Part shown: positions 53,233 to 59,896 of the stretch, piece by piece
Position numbering within the stretch: position 1 is the first letter of the stretch
How the letters are laid out: the number at the start of each line of letters is the position of its first letter
Source of the DNA: Flavihumibacter sp. UBA7668
Lineage (GTDB): Bacteria > Bacteroidota > Bacteroidia > Chitinophagales > Chitinophagaceae
Length of the DNA: 64,000 nt
Direction of reading: 5' to 3'
NCBI RefSeq assembly: GCF_002483205.1
Contig: NZ_DLHM01000005.1
Span: 1,014,905-1,078,904, forward strand
Made by a program: the position numbers and the translations under genes
Notes under the pieces: generated by a model
Seen by the model: the letters and a program-made list of their open reading frames with translations, nothing else
Databases searched by the model: none
Told to the model about the DNA's origin: nothing

Positions 53233-54294
53233 ATGGCAAATTTATTTTCTCCCTTAACTATAAAGTCGGTTACTATCAAAAACAGAATCGCTGTTTCTCC
53301 CATGTGTCAATATTCAGCCCTGGATGGTTTCGCCAATAACTGGCACCTGGTTCATTTGGGGGCAAGAGCTGTTGGCGGAGCCGGACTGGTACTTATGGAA
53401 GCAACAGGAGTACGTGCGGAAGGCCGGATCACGCCTGGTTGTTTGGGAATCTGGAAAGATGAACAGATTGGACCGCTTAAAAACATCGTGGATTTTATTC
53501 AGCAGCAGGGTGCTGTTGCCGGTATTCAATTGGCACATGCAGGCAGAAAAGCCTCCTGTAATTTGCCCTGGAAAGGCGGTTTGCAATTGAGTCTGGAGGA
53601 AGGAGGATGGACTACAGTGGCCCCTTCCGCCATTGCATTTGCAGATAAGGAACGCGAACCGGTCGAACTTTCTATCGAAGCCATTCAGGAGCTCATTCAG
53701 GATTTCAAAGCAGCTGCAGGGAGAGCGAAAGAAGCGGGATTTCAACTGCTTGAAATACATGCAGCACATGGCTATTTAATCCATCAGTTTTTATCACCTC
53801 TGTCGAACAAAAGAACAGATAAATATGGTGGCAGCTTTGAGAACCGGATTCGGTTCCTGCAAGAACTGGTTACTGCTGTTCAGGAGGTTTGGCCGGCTGA
53901 CCTGCCTTTGTTTTTACGCGTTTCTGCTACTGATTGGGTAGAAAATGGTTGGAAGCTGGAAGATACCCTGCAATTAGCCGATCATGCCAAAAAATGGGGC
54001 ATTGACCTGATGGATTGTTCTTCAGGAGGGAATATGGGTGGAGTTAAAATTCCAACCGGCCCCGGATATCAGGTTCCTTTCGCAACTGCGGTTAAAGAAA
54101 GAGGAATGCTTTCCGCAGCAGTTGGGCAAATTACAACCGCTGTGCAGGCAGATGAAATCATCCGTTCAGAAAAAGCTGATTTGGTTTTATTAGCCCGTGA
54201 AATGTTACGGGATCCTTATTTTGCCTTACATGCGGCTGCTGAACTGGGGGAAGAAATAACCTGGCCTTCACCTTATCTGAGAGCAGCCAAATAA
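53233..54294 (+). CDS. Old Yellow Enzyme family flavin oxidoreductase (YqjM-like)
   Basis: The 353-residue TIM-barrel protein has VSPMCQYSA (the YqjM-type redox Cys), WHLVHLGARAVGGAGLVLMEAT, LAHAGRKAS, EIHAAHGYLIHQFLSP and YGGSFENRIRF. The C-terminal LLAREMLRDPYF is also typical. It uses FMN and NAD(P)H to reduce activated alkenes and probably electrophiles in the cytoplasm. The gene stands alone between a terminator and the convergent nucleotidyltransferase gene. The physiological substrate is unknown. Confidence 0.93.
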   Translation: MANLFSPLTIKSVTIKNRIAVSPMCQYSALDGFANNWHLVHLGARAVGGAGLVLMEATGVRAEGRITPGCLGIWKDEQIGPLKNIVDFIQQQGAVAGIQLAHAGRKASCNLPWKGGLQLSLEEGGWTTVAPSAIAFADKEREPVELSIEAIQELIQDFKAAAGRAKEAGFQLLEIHAAHGYLIHQFLSPLSNKRTDKYGGSFENRIRFLQELVTAVQEVWPADLPLFLRVSATDWVENGWKLEDTLQLADHAKKWGIDLMDCSSGGNMGGVKIPTGPGYQVPFATAVKERGMLSAAVGQITTAVQADEIIRSEKADLVLLAREMLRDPYFALHAAAELGEEITWPSPYLRAAK

Positions 54295-54313
54295 AGCAGC
54301 TTTTTTAAAAAGC

Positions 54314-54952
54314 TTAACTGCCCAGCGTTACCAACTCATCCTGTACTCTTTTTCTGAGTAATTCATACTCCGGTGCGGTTTCCCATTTGGTATGGGGTAC
54401 CAGTAAAATAGTTGCACGGGTACCCTGCTGCAAGGTGTAGTTCAGCAAATTCTCCTGCAATTTCCATTTGATTGCCGAAGAATAATTTCGGGTGGTTAAT
54501 AGGAGCAGATCCCAATCGCTTTGTGTGGTATGAACACCTTTTGCACGATCACCGAACAGATAGGCCTCGGCATCGGGAATTTCCGTACGAATGATTTTTT
54601 TTAAAGCGGTTGCCGTTTTTTTGTCCAGTTTTTCCTGTTCCGTTTCTTCAAATAAATTTCCTTCTCCTTTTGAAAGCAGGAAATGTTTTACAATGGCACG
54701 AAACACTTTATTTGGCGGTACCTGCAGTATCTCACAGGCACGCTGTTTGAGCCGGGGATCTGCTTTATAGCTCTTGGCAACGATAATGGCCATGCTCATT
54801 AGTTCATTGTTCTCTTTTTGTTTGGGAGATAATTTTCTGCGAGACATGTCCGGTACGGTGGTAATCACTGTTTTGTCCTGGTATTGCTTTACAACCAGAT
54901 TGCCGATTTTTCCCGATGCCCCGGTCAGAAGGGGGTTACCTGTTACTTTCAT
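54314..54952 (-). CDS. Nucleotidyltransferase-fold protein with an N-terminal domain of unknown function
   Basis: From ATG 54952 the protein has 212 residues in two parts. The N-terminal part (1-65) has GASGKIGNLVVKQYQDKTVI and VPDMSRRKLSPKQKENN, a pattern I know from small Bacteroidota proteins of unknown function. The C-terminal part (about 125-205) is a minimal nucleotidyltransferase: YLFGDRAKG (GD rather than the usual GS) and D146, D148 in QSDWDLLL. This is the MNT fold used by DNA-pol-beta-like antitoxins and others. The gene is not beside a HEPN toxin. AT-rich palindromes lie just upstream. Function is uncertain and the fusion is unusual. Confidence 0.72.
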   Translation of the reverse strand: MKVTGNPLLTGASGKIGNLVVKQYQDKTVITTVPDMSRRKLSPKQKENNELMSMAIIVAKSYKADPRLKQRACEILQVPPNKVFRAIVKHFLLSKGEGNLFEETEQEKLDKKTATALKKIIRTEIPDAEAYLFGDRAKGVHTTQSDWDLLLLTTRNYSSAIKWKLQENLLNYTLQQGTRATILLVPHTKWETAPEYELLRKRVQDELVTLGS

Positions 54953-55047
54953 GGATGGATGGTTTAGTGTCAATATAGCCAAAATATAGTATATATACAA
55001 TATATGTACATTAATTCTTCATTAAACTATCATTTAGAAATCAATGA

Positions 55048-55091
55048 TTAATGGAGACTTAATGGAGGATGAATGGAGAAAGAATGAAAAA
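55048..55091. repeat. Imperfect 11-base tandem repeat
   Basis: TTAATGGAGAC, TTAATGGAGGA, TGAATGGAGAA and AGAATGAAAAA follow in 11-base register, about one helical turn each. It lies about 100 bases upstream of the nucleotidyltransferase start. Confidence 0.5.
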
Positions 55092-55236
55092 TGACTGTTT
55101 TAGCACTATGTATTCAATATACTATAGGTATGCTGTCGGGGAAGTCATGAAATCAGGAAGAGGGATGAAGCCGGATGAATAAAAAGGGGAACAAAAAACG
55201 GTTTCTGACGGATATAATCTGAACCCGGATAAAAAC

Positions 55237-55266
55237 AAAAAAGAGCTGAAATTTCAGCTCTTTTTT
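55237..55266 (-). terminator. Terminator of the tRNA-Glu gene
   Basis: AAAAAAGAGCTGAAA and its complement TTTCAGCTCTTTTTT form a perfect palindrome that gives six T after the stem on the minus strand. It lies directly past the 3' end of the tRNA. Confidence 0.85.
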
Positions 55267-55268
55267 CG

Positions 55269-55340
55269 TACCGCGTACGGGAATCGAACCCGTCATTCAT
55301 CCGTGAAAGGGATGCGTCTTAACCGATTGACCAACGCGGC
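55269..55340 (-). tRNA. tRNA-Glu (anticodon UUC)
   Basis: On the minus strand GCCGCGT pairs with ACGCGGT as acceptor stem (one G-U pair). The anticodon arm is CATCC, loop CTTTCAC, GGATG, with anticodon TTC; the T arm ACGGG, TTCGATT, CCCGT is standard. The body is 72 bases with no encoded CCA. A matching promoter lies upstream (55359-55389) and a terminator follows. Confidence 0.93.
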
Positions 55341-55358
55341 ATTTCCCTTTTGGGAGTG

Positions 55359-55389
55359 CAAAGATAGGGAGTGCAATATTTCTACCAAA
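55359..55389 (-). promoter_or_regulatory. Promoter of tRNA-Glu
   Basis: On the minus strand TTTG (55386-55389), exactly 19 bases, and TATCTTTG (55359-55366) form a textbook Bacteroidota promoter. Transcription would start about 10 bases before the mature tRNA end. Confidence 0.8.
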
Positions 55390-55472
55390 AATTTTTTCAA
55401 AATTTTTCTTCCCCCTGCTATGCGTTAACTTAGCGCCTCATTCATTAAAAGTAAAACACAAACTAAACCATT

Positions 55473-56486
55473 ATGAGCACTGTAAAAGTTGCCATCAACG
55501 GATTCGGAAGGATTGGACGTCTGGTATATCGCCAGATTTATAACATGGAAGGAATTGATGTGGTTGCTATCAATGACCTGACTTCTCCGGCAGTACTGGC
55601 GCATCTGCTGAAATATGACAGCGCACAGGGTCGATTTGATGCCGACGTAAAAGCTACGCAGGATGCCATCATCGTTAATGGCGATGAGGTTAAAATATAT
55701 GCACAGAAAGATCCGGCTCAAATTCCCTGGGGTTCTCACGGAGTGGATGTTGTTATTGAAAGTACCGGTTTCTTTACCGATAAAGACAAAGCAGCAGCCC
55801 ACCTGAAAGCCGGTGCAAAACGCGTGGTGATTTCTGCCCCTGCAACAGGTGATCTGAAAACCATCGTGTATAATGTAAACCATGCTATTCTGGATGGTTC
55901 TGAAGAAATCATTTCCTGCGCTTCCTGTACTACCAACTGTCTGGCGCCAATGGCAAAAGTGCTGAATGATTCTTTCGGCATCACCATCGGAAGCATGACT
56001 ACCGTACACGCTTACACGAATGATCAGAATACACTCGATGCACCCCATGCAAAAGGTGATCTTCGCCGTGCAAGAGCCGCCGCTGCCAACATCGTTCCAA
56101 ACAGTACCGGTGCTGCAAAAGCAATCGGACTGGTTTTACCTGAATTAAAAGGTAAACTCGACGGTGGCGCACAGCGTGTTCCAACCATCACCGGTTCCTT
56201 AACCGAACTGACGGTTGTGCTGGGTAAAAAAGTTACACTCGAAGAAGTAAACGGTGCCATGAAAGCTGCCAGCAACGAAAGCTTCGGTTATACCGAAGAC
56301 GAAATCGTGAGCAGTGATGTAATTGGCATCAGCTTCGGTTCCCTGTTCGATGCTACGCAAACCAAAGTAATTACGGTGGGCGATCAGCAATTGGTAAAAA
56401 CTACCAGCTGGTACGATAACGAAATGAGCTATGTGAGCCAACTGGTTCGCACAGTAAAATATTTCGCCGGACTTATTTCCAAATAA
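55473..56486 (+). CDS. gapA: Glyceraldehyde-3-phosphate dehydrogenase, type I
   Basis: The 337-residue protein has INGFGRIGRL for NAD binding, the catalytic SCASCTTNCLAP (C152), HAYTNDQ, RRARAAAANIVPNSTGAA and WYDNEMSY at the C-terminus. All features are standard for glycolytic GapA. It oxidises glyceraldehyde 3-phosphate in glycolysis. A TAACTTAG box (55430-55437), one base from consensus, lies upstream. It is separated from pgk by a terminator at 56494, so the two genes are only partly coupled. Confidence 0.97.
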   Translation: MSTVKVAINGFGRIGRLVYRQIYNMEGIDVVAINDLTSPAVLAHLLKYDSAQGRFDADVKATQDAIIVNGDEVKIYAQKDPAQIPWGSHGVDVVIESTGFFTDKDKAAAHLKAGAKRVVISAPATGDLKTIVYNVNHAILDGSEEIISCASCTTNCLAPMAKVLNDSFGITIGSMTTVHAYTNDQNTLDAPHAKGDLRRARAAAANIVPNSTGAAKAIGLVLPELKGKLDGGAQRVPTITGSLTELTVVLGKKVTLEEVNGAMKAASNESFGYTEDEIVSSDVIGISFGSLFDATQTKVITVGDQQLVKTTSWYDNEMSYVSQLVRTVKYFAGLISK

Positions 56487-56493
56487 ACAGACT

Positions 56494-56520
56494 AAAGCGG
56501 GTTCTGCCCGCTTTTATTTT
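56494..56520 (+). terminator. Terminator between gapA and pgk
   Basis: AAAGCGGG and CCCGCTTT arms with a five-base loop are followed by TTATTTTT. It begins seven bases past the gapA stop, and pgk starts 18 bases later. Confidence 0.85.
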
Positions 56521-56538
56521 TACTTCCAGAATTCTTGT

Positions 56539-57732
56539 ATGAGCCAATTTAATCAACATTCTTATGCTGGTCAAAAGGCACTCATTCGCGTTGATTTCAA
56601 CGTGCCTCTGAATGCTTCTTTTGAAATTACAGATGATACCCGCATGCGGGCAGCAGTTCCAACTATTAAAAAAATCCTGAAGGATGGCGGTTCTGTCATC
56701 CTGATGAGCCATCTCGGCCGACCAAAAGATGGTCCAACTGATAAATATTCACTGAAACATATTGTTGCTCACCTGAGTCAATTACTCGATGTGCCGGTTG
56801 ATTTTGCCAATGATTGTATTGGTGATGAAGCGATGCAAAAGGCAGGATCACTTCAACCCGGACAGGTTTTACTTTTGGAAAACCTGCGTTTTTATAAAGA
56901 AGAGGAAAAAGGTGATAAAGGATTTGCAGAAAAGCTGGCGAAGCTGGGTGATGTATATGTAAATGATGCGTTTGGAACAGCGCACCGTGCGCATGCTTCT
57001 ACCGCAGTAATTGCTGAATTTTTCCCACGCGATAAACGGTTCTTCGGCCTGGTAATGGAAGGAGAAGTGAAGAGTGCCGAAAAAGTATTGCATAAGGCAG
57101 AACGTCCGTTTACTGCCATCATAGGTGGTGCAAAAGTGTCCGACAAAATCCTGATCATCGAAAATCTGCTGGAACGTGCCACTGATATCATCATTGGTGG
57201 TGGAATGGCCTATACCTTTAAAAAAGCAATGGGTGGCGAAATCGGCAATTCTCTTTGTGAAGAAGATCGCCTTGAAATGGCCGCTGCTTTATTGGAAACA
57301 GCAAAGAAGAAAGGCGTGTCTATTCATTTGCCAGCCGATTCCATTGCAGCCGATAAATTTGATGCCAATGCAGCTACGCAAACTGCACCAAGTGATCAGA
57401 TTCCTGCCGGCTGGATGGGACTTGATATTGGTCCGGATGCCCGTAAACGTTTTGCTGAAGTAATCCTGGCTTCCAAAACCATTCTTTGGAATGGCCCGAT
57501 GGGTGTGTTTGAAATGGAAAAATTTCAGGCTGGTACCAAAGCCATTGCTGATGCAGTAGCCGAAGCAACGGAAAAAGGGGCTTTTTCACTTGTTGGTGGG
57601 GGTGATTCTGTTGCTGCTGTGAATCAGTTCGGCTATACGGATAAAGTTAGTTATGTATCCACAGGTGGTGGAGCCATGCTCGAATATTTTGAAGGAAAAG
57701 TATTGCCCGGCATTGCTGCCATCAATAGTTAA
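56539..57732 (+). CDS. pgk: Phosphoglycerate kinase
   Basis: The 397-residue protein has RVDFNVPLN at the start, SHLGRPK, LLLENLRFYKEEE, NDAFGTAHRAHAS, IIGGAKVSDK and the nucleotide loop GGGDSVAAV. All match Pgk and the length is usual. It makes ATP from 1,3-bisphosphoglycerate. It follows gapA on the same strand, with only 52 bases between the two genes, but a terminator between them suggests that some pgk transcripts have a separate start or arise by read-through. Confidence 0.97.
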   Translation: MSQFNQHSYAGQKALIRVDFNVPLNASFEITDDTRMRAAVPTIKKILKDGGSVILMSHLGRPKDGPTDKYSLKHIVAHLSQLLDVPVDFANDCIGDEAMQKAGSLQPGQVLLLENLRFYKEEEKGDKGFAEKLAKLGDVYVNDAFGTAHRAHASTAVIAEFFPRDKRFFGLVMEGEVKSAEKVLHKAERPFTAIIGGAKVSDKILIIENLLERATDIIIGGGMAYTFKKAMGGEIGNSLCEEDRLEMAAALLETAKKKGVSIHLPADSIAADKFDANAATQTAPSDQIPAGWMGLDIGPDARKRFAEVILASKTILWNGPMGVFEMEKFQAGTKAIADAVAEATEKGAFSLVGGGDSVAAVNQFGYTDKVSYVSTGGGAMLEYFEGKVLPGIAAINS

Positions 57733-57756
57733 GCCTTCACTCAAATTATTTTTAGT

Positions 57757-57786
57757 GGAGCATCCAACCCGGTGCTCCTTTTTTTT
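57757..57786 (+). terminator. Terminator of pgk
   Basis: GGAGCA and TGCTCC arms enclose a 10-base loop and are followed by eight T. It lies 24 bases past the stop. Confidence 0.88.
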
Positions 57787-57830
57787 GTCTGGATTATTGT
57801 ACATTTAATTATATATATAAACTCTCTGCC

Positions 57831-58421
57831 ATGAATTCAAAAAATTTGATCCTGATTATTGTTCTTGGTGCTCTTGTATTATTTGGTTTCCGTGCCTGCA
57901 GTGGATACAACAGCATGGTTTCCCTGGATGAAAATGTAAAAAACAAATGGGCCAATGTGCAAAGTGATTACCAGCGCAGGGCAGATCTGATTCCAAACCT
58001 GGTAAACACTGTAAAAGGTGCTGCAAACTTCGAGCAGGAAACATTGACACAGGTTATTGAAGCCCGCTCAAAAGCTACTTCCGTACAAATTGATCCTACC
58101 AATATAACTCCTGAAAAACTGGCCGAATACCAACAGGCGCAGGCCGGCGTATCAAGTGCATTAGGTCGCTTGCTGGCAGTAGTGGAAAACTATCCTGATC
58201 TGAAAGCCAATCAGAACTTCCGTGATCTTCAGGCACAATTGGAAGGCACAGAAAACAGAATAAAAGTTTCCCGAAACGACTTCAACGCTGCGGTGCAGGA
58301 ATACAACAGTTCTGTTCGCCGCTTCCCTAATAATATTTTCGCAGGAATGTTTGGCTTCTCCGTGAAAGAAGGATTCAAAGCTGATCCTGGTTCTGAGAAT
58401 GCTCCAAAGGTTCAATTTTAA
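57831..58421 (+). CDS. lemA: LemA family protein
   Basis: The 196-residue protein has one N-terminal membrane segment (5-25) and a long helical body with VSLDENVKNKWANVQSDYQRRADLIPNLVNTVKG, the family signature, and VEARSKAT-like and FNAAVQEYNSSVRRFPNNI segments. Such proteins sit with an outside N-terminus and are of poorly known function. LemA genes often lie with TPM-domain genes, as here (10 bases to the next gene), which supports a shared role. Confidence 0.92.
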   Translation: MNSKNLILIIVLGALVLFGFRACSGYNSMVSLDENVKNKWANVQSDYQRRADLIPNLVNTVKGAANFEQETLTQVIEARSKATSVQIDPTNITPEKLAEYQQAQAGVSSALGRLLAVVENYPDLKANQNFRDLQAQLEGTENRIKVSRNDFNAAVQEYNSSVRRFPNNIFAGMFGFSVKEGFKADPGSENAPKVQF

Positions 58422-58430
58422 TTAAGGCTG

Positions 58431-58892
58431 ATGGCATTTTTTTTCCTGAAACGCAAAACCCGCTTTTTTACGCATGATGAAGCTGCCAGAGTACTGGACG
58501 CTATTCGGACGGCGGAAAAAATGACCAGTGGTGAAATCAGGGTTTTCGTTGAAAGCCGCTGTAAATATGTCAATCCGATGGATCGGGCTGCAGAATTATT
58601 CTGGACTTTGCAAATGGATCATACCCAGGAGCGAAATGCAGTGCTGATTTATATCGCTTCCAAAGATCATCAGGTGGCTATTTGGGGGGATGATGGCATT
58701 CATGCTGTAGCCGGACCGGATTTCTGGAAAACAGAAATCAGTATGGTGGTCAATCATTTCCGCAATAATGCCTATGCTGATGGATTGATATATGCCATTC
58801 ATGATATTGGCCAATTATTAAGTACGCATTTTCCCTACAAATCCACCACGGATAAAAATGAATTGCCTGATGACATCATTTTTGGTCATTAA
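58431..58892 (+). CDS. TPM-domain protein, membrane-free form
   Basis: The 153-residue protein starts with basic FLKRKTRFFTHDEAARVLDAIRTAEKMTSGEIRVFVE and NPMDRAAELFWTLQMDHTQERNAVLIYIASKDHQVAIWGDDGIH, a TPM-domain core without signal peptide or membrane segment. TPM domains in other organisms have phosphatase or photosystem-repair roles; here the function is unknown. It is the middle gene of the lemA-TPM-TPM operon. Confidence 0.82.
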   Translation: MAFFFLKRKTRFFTHDEAARVLDAIRTAEKMTSGEIRVFVESRCKYVNPMDRAAELFWTLQMDHTQERNAVLIYIASKDHQVAIWGDDGIHAVAGPDFWKTEISMVVNHFRNNAYADGLIYAIHDIGQLLSTHFPYKSTTDKNELPDDIIFGH

Positions 58893-58906
58893 GCACCTAA
58901 TGAATT

Positions 58907-59704
58907 ATGAATAAATTATTAGCCTGGGTAATCCTGCTCTTTGTTTCGCTGTCTCTGACAGCGCAGGATCGTGTCTTACCCAAGCCCAATCCCCCGAGAT
59001 TGGTAAATGATGCTGCTCAATTGCTGACGCCCGATCAGGTGGCAGCACTGGAGGCAAAGCTGGTGGCCTATGATGATACCACGTCCAATCAGATTGCAAT
59101 TGTATTGGTTAAAACCTTAAATGGATTGGAGCCGAACGATTATGCAACAGAATTGGGCAGGCTATGGGGTATAGGTGGAAAAGAATTTAATAATGGCGTT
59201 GTAGTATTAGTTTCTACCGGTAATGACGGACAGGAAAAACGGAAAGTTTATATCGCACCTGGTTATGGCCTGGAAGGTGCGATCCCCGATATTATTGCCA
59301 AGCGAATTGTAGACCGTGAAATGATTCCTCACCTTCAATCCGGGAATTATTACCGTGCGTTGGATGAAGCAACGGATGCCCTTATTAAAGCAGCCGCAGG
59401 GGAATACAAGGCGCCGGAAGGCTATCGGGATCGTGGCAAAGGAGGTAAAGGAATTCCGGTTGGACTGATTGTTTTTATCATAATTATGGTGATCCTTTTC
59501 AGCTCCCGTGGCGGCGGCGGTCGTGGTGGCGGTGGTATGTTGAGTCGCCGTGGCTATAGAGGCTGGAATGGCGGTCCGCCGGTTATTTTCCCCGGCGGCT
59601 TCGGCGGTGGCGGTGGAGGTTTCGGCGGCGGCGGCGGCGGCGGCGGCTTTGGCGGTTTCGGTGGCGGCGGCTTTGGCGGCGGCGGCGCAGGCGGAGACTG
59701 GTAG
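58907..59704 (+). CDS. TPM-domain YgcG-type protein with glycine-rich tail
   Basis: The 265-residue protein has a signal peptide (about 1-19, LSLTAQ), a TPM domain (30-165) with LVNDAAQLLTPDQVAALEAKL and IAPGYGLEGAIPD, one membrane helix (about 183-198) and a tail with long Gly-Gly-Phe repeats ending GGDW. The TPM-helix-Gly-rich layout is that of YgcG proteins. The Gly-rich tail lies inside or across the membrane in unknown fashion. The GC-rich repeat explains the long spurious reverse frames here. It ends the lemA operon. Confidence 0.87.
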   Translation: MNKLLAWVILLFVSLSLTAQDRVLPKPNPPRLVNDAAQLLTPDQVAALEAKLVAYDDTTSNQIAIVLVKTLNGLEPNDYATELGRLWGIGGKEFNNGVVVLVSTGNDGQEKRKVYIAPGYGLEGAIPDIIAKRIVDREMIPHLQSGNYYRALDEATDALIKAAAGEYKAPEGYRDRGKGGKGIPVGLIVFIIIMVILFSSRGGGGRGGGGMLSRRGYRGWNGGPPVIFPGGFGGGGGGFGGGGGGGGFGGFGGGGFGGGGAGGDW

Positions 59705-59809
59705 TGGGAGAGGAGAAAAGGGAGAAAAAGGAGGAAAAGGAGGAAGAGGAGACAACGGAGAAGGGTGAGAGTGTGTTTTTCCGTTGGAAATCGAATTAAA
59801 TGAGAAATA

Positions 59810-59839
59810 AAAAGGCTGCGCCTCACCGGCGCAGCCTTT
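59810..59839. terminator. Bidirectional terminator between YgcG-type and M1 genes
   Basis: GGCTGCGCC and GGCGCAGCC arms with a five-base loop have A-rich and T-rich flanks, so it can stop transcription from either convergent gene. A purine-rich tract (59706-59770) lies on one side and the heptamer array on the other. Confidence 0.8.
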
Positions 59840-59840
59840 C

Positions 59841-59896
59841 TTACTTTTTACTTTTCACTTTTCACTTCCCACTTCCCACTTCCCACTTCCCACTTC
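59841..59896. repeat. Heptamer tandem array, copy C (eight units)
   Basis: Eight units in register on the plus strand: two TTACTTT, TCACTTT, TCACTTC and four CCACTTC. The array ends at the base before the stop codon of the M1 gene. Units grade from TTACTTT to CCACTTC along the array, suggesting growth from one end. Confidence 0.85.

Larger units (their letters stand above)
54953..55268. other. Intergenic stretch with AT-rich palindromes and a short repeat
   Basis: This 316-base gap holds no gene that I can support. It contains the palindromes GTATATATAC (54989-54998) and ATGTACAT (55004-55011) just upstream of the nucleotidyltransferase gene, an 11-base repeat (55048-55091), and the tRNA terminator at the right end. 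The longest plus-strand frames with ATG are under 20 codons. Confidence 0.6.

Noticed and set aside
59207..59755. Long minus-strand open frame with Ala/Pro-rich sequence opposite the YgcG-type gene
   Set aside because: It is the reverse of a GGC-rich glycine repeat, which lacks stop codons by composition. It has no start context and no family similarity.
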